Shown piece after piece: positions 63,543 through 64,000 of a stretch of 64,000 nucleotides of DNA. The notes under the pieces are model-generated. The model saw only the letters and a list, made by a program, of their open reading frames with translations, ran no database searches and was not told the DNA's origin. The translations under genes and the position numbers were made by a program. The stretch is from RPQJ01 sp963706755 (lineage in GTDB: Bacteria; Pseudomonadota; Gammaproteobacteria; Steroidobacterales; Steroidobacteraceae), in assembly GCA_963706755.1 (NCBI GenBank), contig CAVPNH010000007.1, positions 1 to 64,000 on the forward strand, written 5' to 3'. Position 1 is the first letter of the stretch. Each line of letters opens with the position of its first letter.

Positions 63543-64000
63543 TCAGGCGGCCGTCGTCGCGTCCGCGGCGGTCTCCCGCTCGAGGCCGAGGCGGGCGAAG
63601 AGATCGTCGTCGCTGTTCTTGCCGGGGTTCGGCGTCGTCAGCAGCCGCTCGCCATAGAAGATCGAGTTGGCGCCCGCGAGGAAGCACAGCGCCTGCACCG
63701 CGTCGCTCATGTCGGTGCGGCCGGCAGACAGCCGGACGTACGAGCGCGGCATCAGGAGGCGGGCGGTCGCGATGGCGCGCACCAGTTCGAGCGGGTCCAG
63801 CGGCGGCAGGCCGGCCAGCGGCGTGCCCTTGACCTGCACCAGCTGGTTGATCGGGACGCTCTCGGGGTGCGCGGGCAGCGTGGCGAGCGTGTGCAGCAGC
63901 TGGACCCGGTCGAGTGCGGATTCGCCCATGCCGAGGATGCCGCCGCAGCAGACCTTGAGTCCCGCGTCGCGCACGGCCCCGAGCGTGTCGAGCCGGTCCT
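63543..64000 (-). CDS. bioB: biotin synthase, C-terminal part (window edge)
   Basis: About 152 residues of the C-terminal half, open at the window edge. AGLKVCCGGILGMGESALDRV, NQLVQVKGTPLAG and VRLSAGRTDMSDAVQALCFLAGANS are BioB signatures; the last includes the Arg that contacts the [2Fe-2S] cluster. The radical-SAM CxxxCxxC lies outside the window. It is the first bio gene seen here and its promoter must be beyond the edge. Confidence 0.96.
   Translation of the reverse strand, partial: DRLDTLGAVRDAGLKVCCGGILGMGESALDRVQLLHTLATLPAHPESVPINQLVQVKGTPLAGLPPLDPLELVRAIATARLLMPRSYVRLSAGRTDMSDAVQALCFLAGANSIFYGERLLTTPNPGKNSDDDLFARLGLERETAADATTAA

Overview
The window is a high-GC bacterial chromosome segment, tightly packed and full of housekeeping genes. 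Gene families and gene order point to a gammaproteobacterium: rhodanese-grxC-secB-gpsA divergent from envC-ctpA, glnA-DUF4124-ntrB-ntrC, tatABC, mrcB with an LpoP-type lipoprotein, an aa3 cytochrome oxidase cluster with SURF1/CtaA/CtaB and a DUF2909 gene, and a bioB-F-H-C-D order. I would guess a relative of Nevskiales, Steroidobacterales or Xanthomonadales, but no rRNA or other decisive marker is present, so this is inference.

Layout. 0-4.5 kb: end of a plsC-like gene, glyS-glyQ, a VapBC-type toxin-antitoxin pair and a CoA-binding protein. 4.8-8.3 kb: a metal-uptake module (DUF2946 protein, outer-membrane barrel protein, ZnuA-like binding protein, ZnuB-like permease) with no ATPase beside it. 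8.5-9.5 kb: an isolated lower-GC Sel1/TonB-like gene. 9.6-11.3 kb: M23 peptidase, coiled-coil membrane protein and bactofilin. 11.5-13.7 kb: a ppk1 remnant, then arsR, an ArsP-like permease and a CxxC redox protein. 14-20.7 kb: hydrolase, ybaK, RDD protein, an orphan xsc, and a DUF2950/DUF3300 pair. 20.8-25.8 kb: nitrogen control (glnA, DUF4124 gene, ntrB, ntrC) with a readable NtrC/sigma-54 control region. 25.8-35 kb: pyrD-like, DUF1329, CBS protein, trmL, gpsA-secB-grxC-rhodanese, envC, ctpA and a DJ-1 gene. 35-43 kb: MAPEG, holin-like, EamA, OPT and POT transporters, tatABC, dtd. 42.6-50.6 kb: lpoP, mrcB, trkH, trkA, uvrD. 50.7-59.7 kb: VanZ-like protein and the cytochrome c oxidase structural and assembly genes. 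59.8-64 kb: biotin operon, cut off inside bioB.

Two patterns run across the window. First, a family of GGGGAC/GTCCCC palindromes (REP-like) lies at 2.2, 25.8, 40.4 and 50.6 kb, usually at gene 3' ends. One cluster is read through as the C-terminal tail of GlyQ, and others sit against or provide stop codons. Second, at least five genes (envC, ctpA, DJ-1, the POT transporter, ctaB) carry single-base indels in G/C runs that break otherwise well-conserved proteins. I read these mainly as sequencing or assembly errors.

No tRNA, rRNA, CRISPR array, prophage or complete insertion sequence was seen. The best candidates for new biology are the repeat family acting on gene ends, the Zn-type transporter without its ATPase, and the linked M23/coiled-coil/bactofilin trio.
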